NCBI GenBank assembly: GCA_035551355.1
Contig: DASZNF010000034.1
Span: 1 to 64,000, forward strand
Direction of reading: 5' to 3'
Source of the DNA: DATATV01 sp035551355
GTDB lineage: Bacteria; Actinomycetota; Actinomycetes; Mycobacteriales; Pseudonocardiaceae
DNA length: 64,000 bases
Under the pieces are notes generated by a model. That model saw only the letters and a program-made list of their open reading frames with translations, did not search any database and had not been told where the DNA came from. Within the stretch, counting starts at the first letter, position 1; each line of letters opens with the position of its first letter. A program made the position numbers and the translations under genes. Of the stretch, positions 61,936 through 64,000 are shown piece after piece.

Positions 61936-62704
61936 TCAGGATGCCGCCGTTGATGTCCAGGATCGCGCCGGTGATGTAGGCGGCCTGGGGTGAGGTGAGG
62001 AAGGCCATCGCGTCGGCCACCTCCCGCGCGGTGGCCTGGCGGCCGAGTGGAATCGCACTGTCCCGCCGCGCGGCGGCCTCCTCGACGGTGATCCCGGCTT
62101 CGGTCGCCACCGCTTCCAGCCCGGCCACGTTGAGCGGCGCCTCGACGTGTAACGGCGCGACTCCGTTCACGGTGATCCGCTCGGGTGCGAGCTCCAGCGC
62201 CAGACTCTTGATCATCGATCCCAGCGCCCCCTTGGACGCGCTGTACACGGCCCGTTCCGGCGCTCCCAGTTGAGCGTGCCCCGAGTACACGTAGACGATG
62301 CTCCCGCCCGGGGCCGTCAGTGCCGGAATTGCGCTGCGGGACAACAGAAACGGCCCCTTGGCGTTGTAGGTCATGACCCGGTCCCAGTCGGCCGGATCAA
62401 GATCCTTCAGCGGTACGCGGGGCGCCGGAACCACACTCGCCACGGCCAGCACATCCAACCGCCCATGCCGATCGACCGCGGTGGCCACCAACGCATCGCA
62501 AGCCGCCGGATCAGTCACATCCGTCCGCACCCCGACGGCATCGGACTCCGGATGCGCCGCCACGATCTTCTCCGCGACCGCCGGTGCCCCCGTCCCCAGG
62601 TCGGACAGCACAACTTTGCTGCCGTCCTCGGCAAACCGCCAGGCCAGCGCCTCCCCTATCCCCGCGGCCGCCCCCGTCACGACCGCCACCCGTGTCCCCG
62701 CCAT
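61928..62704 (-). CDS. Short-chain dehydrogenase/reductase
   Basis: 258 residues. Glycine motif VAVVTGAAAGIGEALA; the N-A-G position reads AVASVVPA; active site YVYSGHAQLGAPERAVYSAS gives Ser and Tyr-Ser-Ala-Ser-Lys. IDLGTGAP-type residues after strand 2 (LSDLGTGAP) suggest NAD(H). The C-terminus AYITGAILDINGGIL is typical of the FabG-like class. GAGGGAG precedes the ATG. Two palindromes just upstream (62721, 62768) indicate TetR-type control. Confidence 0.9.
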   Translation of the reverse strand: MAGTRVAVVTGAAAGIGEALAWRFAEDGSKVVLSDLGTGAPAVAEKIVAAHPESDAVGVRTDVTDPAACDALVATAVDRHGRLDVLAVASVVPAPRVPLKDLDPADWDRVMTYNAKGPFLLSRSAIPALTAPGGSIVYVYSGHAQLGAPERAVYSASKGALGSMIKSLALELAPERITVNGVAPLHVEAPLNVAGLEAVATEAGITVEEAAARRDSAIPLGRQATAREVADAMAFLTSPQAAYITGAILDINGGILMR

Positions 62705-62720
62705 GCCCACTCCCTCAACT

Positions 62721-62736
62721 CCAACCATCCGGTTGG
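62721..62736 (-). promoter_or_regulatory. Operator 1: CCAACC-N4-GGTTGG
   Basis: Perfect 6-4-6 palindrome CCAACCATCCGGTTGG, 17 bases upstream of the SDR start. A second site of the same type lies at 62768-62781. The pair spans the probable promoter. Confidence 0.7.
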
Positions 62737-62767
62737 AATTCAGGCTACAACCGCCCCCGCCCATCTG

Positions 62768-62781
62768 CAACCGGATGGTTG
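62768..62781 (-). promoter_or_regulatory. Operator 2: CAACC-N4-GGTTG
   Basis: CAACCGGATGGTTG shares the arms of operator 1. The centres lie about 46 bases apart, so the two sites could bind two dimers on nearby helical faces. Confidence 0.65.
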
Positions 62782-62822
62782 GAGTTTGCCGGAGAGCCCG
62801 AGAAGCCGCTCAGCCCTGCCGG

Positions 62823-63563
62823 TCAGCCCTGCCGGGCCGGCCGGATGGTGATGTCGCCGATCTCCACGTCCTCGGGCTGCTCGATGGCGAACGCGATGGC
62901 CCGCGCCACCGCGTCGGGGCTGATGCCCAGGGTCGCCACGGCGTGCTGGGCCTGCTCGCGCTGCTCCGGATCCTCGACGTGGTCGACGAGTTCGGTGTGC
63001 ACGAAGCCCGGCGAGATCGAGGTGGTGCGCAGTGTCCCGTCCGTGGACTCCTGGCGGAGCGCCTCCAGCAGTGTGCGCACGGCGTTCTTGGTGCCCGCGT
63101 AGACGGCCTGCGTCGGCACGATCTTCAGCCCGGACGTCGACACGGTGGTCACGAAGTGCCCATGTCCCTGGCCGCGGAACGCCGGCAGCGCAGCGGCGAT
63201 GCCGTGCAGCACGCCGCGCAGGTTGACGTCGATCATCGCGTCCCAGTCGTCGACGTCGAGCTCGGCCATGGGCGCGGTGCGGGCGACTCCGGCGTTGCTC
63301 ACCAGGACATCGAGGCGGCCGAACCGGTCCACGGCCAGCGCCACCAGTTGTTCGAGATCGGCGCGCCGGGTGACGTCGACCTCCAGCGGTTCGGCCCGGC
63401 CTCCGTCGGCGCGGATGCGCGCCACGAGCGCGTCGAGCCGGTCGGTGCGCCGGGCGCCCAGCGCGACCGCCGCACCCCGGCTCGCCAGTTCCACCGCGGT
63501 CGCCGCGCCGATACCGCTGCTCGCCCCGGTGATCGCGACGACCTTGCTGTCCAGCCTGCTCAT
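62823..63563 (-). CDS. Short-chain dehydrogenase/reductase
   Basis: 246 residues. ITGASSGIGAATAVELASRG is the cofactor motif, GARRTDRLDAL suggests NADP(H), SNAGVARTAP replaces N-N-A-G by S-N-A-G, and VSTSGLKIVPTQAVYAGTKN gives the catalytic Ser and Tyr-x-x-x-Lys. It resembles the SDR at 29110 in overall pattern. A 36-bp palindrome sits upstream of its ATG. Confidence 0.9.
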   Translation of the reverse strand: MSRLDSKVVAITGASSGIGAATAVELASRGAAVALGARRTDRLDALVARIRADGGRAEPLEVDVTRRADLEQLVALAVDRFGRLDVLVSNAGVARTAPMAELDVDDWDAMIDVNLRGVLHGIAAALPAFRGQGHGHFVTTVSTSGLKIVPTQAVYAGTKNAVRTLLEALRQESTDGTLRTTSISPGFVHTELVDHVEDPEQREQAQHAVATLGISPDAVARAIAFAIEQPEDVEIGDITIRPARQG

Positions 63564-63604
63564 CGAAACAACTCCTGGTCCACTCCGGACAATGACCGGT
63601 CGCC

Positions 63605-63640
63605 GACCACAGTACCGGATAATTATCCGGTACTGTGGTC
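63605..63640 (-). promoter_or_regulatory. 36-bp perfect palindrome (TetR-type operator)
   Basis: The left arm GACCACAGTACCGGATAA is followed without a gap by its exact reverse complement. The core ACCGGATAATTATCCGGT resembles operators of TetR-family repressors. It lies 42 bases upstream of the SDR start and 30 bases beyond the GntR/FCD gene end. Confidence 0.75.
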
Positions 63641-63670
63641 AAGGCTCGGCCCGCGAACCCAGGAGCCGGG

Positions 63671-64000
63671 TCATCCCAGGAAACCGCGCAGCAGCGCGCC
63701 GGTACCTTCCAGATGCTCGGCCATCGCCCGCCGCGCCCCCTCCGGATCGCCACCGAGGATCGCCGCCACGATCGCCTCGTGCTGGGCGTTGGAGTGCCCG
63801 ATGTTGGGCGGTAGCAACGGAATCTCGTCCAGCAGCTCGTTGATCCGCATTCGGGCCTCGGCCACCGCGGTGGTCAGCGAGGCCGATCCGGTGGCCTCGG
63901 CGATGGCCAGGTGCAGCCGGGAATCCTTGCGCCGGTACTCGGCCAGCTCCGCGCCATCGGTCTCGGCCAGCCGGTCGCGCAGCTCGCGGCGCTGGTGCGG
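63671..64000 (-). CDS. GntR-family (FCD domain) regulator, C-terminal part
   Basis: The frame is open to the window edge, giving 109 residues of a longer protein. It is the FCD ligand domain: DSRLHLAIAEATGSASL carries a metal-ligand Asp/His pattern, HSNAQHEAIVAAILGGD, and ARRAMAEHLEGT the last His. The winged-helix N-terminus lies outside the window. Such FadR/GntR regulators bind organic acids. Confidence 0.85.
   Translation of the reverse strand, partial: PHQRRELRDRLAETDGAELAEYRRKDSRLHLAIAEATGSASLTTAVAEARMRINELLDEIPLLPPNIGHSNAQHEAIVAAILGGDPEGARRAMAEHLEGTGALLRGFLG

Overview
The window is high-GC actinobacterial DNA, most likely from the family Pseudonocardiaceae. This rests on gene content, not on a search. 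The indicators are an Lsr2 nucleoid protein, a MptB-type mannosyltransferase, a mycothiol-dependent enzyme family member, an XRE/DUF397 regulator pair, the CysO/Mec/CysM cysteine route and many GTG starts with GTGA/ATGA stop-start overlaps. Gene order resembles Mycobacterium tuberculosis in two places (from memory): ctaD-serB at the left edge, and dinG-pncB-clpS-DUF2017-P1 peptidase-mec-cysO-cysM-rhomboid-murI-MBL-rph-rdgB across 4.4-23.8 kb.

Layout. 0-2.7 kb: end of ctaD, serB and a Pth2-like protein. 2.8-4.3 kb: a Tat-exported GH47 mannosidase. 4.4-23.8 kb: the conserved block above. It carries two accessory insertions: 6.4-9.0 kb (nucleotidyltransferase, epimerase remnant, formate/nitrite transporter) and 14.9-19.3 kb (xylulokinase, SMP-30-like protein, small unknown protein, XRE/DUF397 pair, tautomerase). 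23.9-26.3 kb: trHbN globin, Bcp peroxiredoxin, a candidate small RNA or leader, and small unknown membrane/secreted proteins. 26.5-39.5 kb: homocysteine methyltransferase, aldehyde dehydrogenase, SDR, GPP34 protein, HtrA-like protease, cell-wall amidase, and a potD-A-B-C polyamine importer divergent from an Lrp regulator and class III aminotransferase. 41-46.3 kb: DUF4230 protein, LexA-boxed alkB, MDMPI-family enzyme, VOC protein and UvrA2-like ATPase. 46.5-49.7 kb: a patchy region with a decayed AbiE pair, an intact MazEF-type pair, a phosphotransferase fragment, repeats, a divergent NmrA/HxlR pair and a tRNA with a UAG anticodon. 49.9-64 kb: DUF3618, TetR, a MFS exporter with a C-terminal winged-helix-like extension, TetR/BVMO divergent pair, XRE regulator, LCP wall ligase, a divergent L11 paralogue, Lsr2, MptB, two SDR genes and the end of a GntR/FCD regulator.

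How genes work together. Mec, CysO and CysM form the O-phosphoserine route to cysteine, and SerB consumes the same phosphoserine to make serine. PncA and PncB recycle nicotinamide. PotDABC with the adjacent aminotransferase, and possibly the aldehyde dehydrogenase, suggest polyamine uptake and catabolism. MptB, the LCP protein and the amidase act on the cell envelope. AlkB, UvrA2 and DinG belong to DNA repair. The most unusual items are the stand-alone L11 paralogue lacking the hinge prolines, CysO with residues beyond its GG end, the SMP-30-like protein without metal ligands, a short-armed tRNA with a Leu anticodon, a 36-bp perfect palindrome upstream of an SDR gene, and a cluster of 15-22 bp tandem duplications between 47 and 62 kb.
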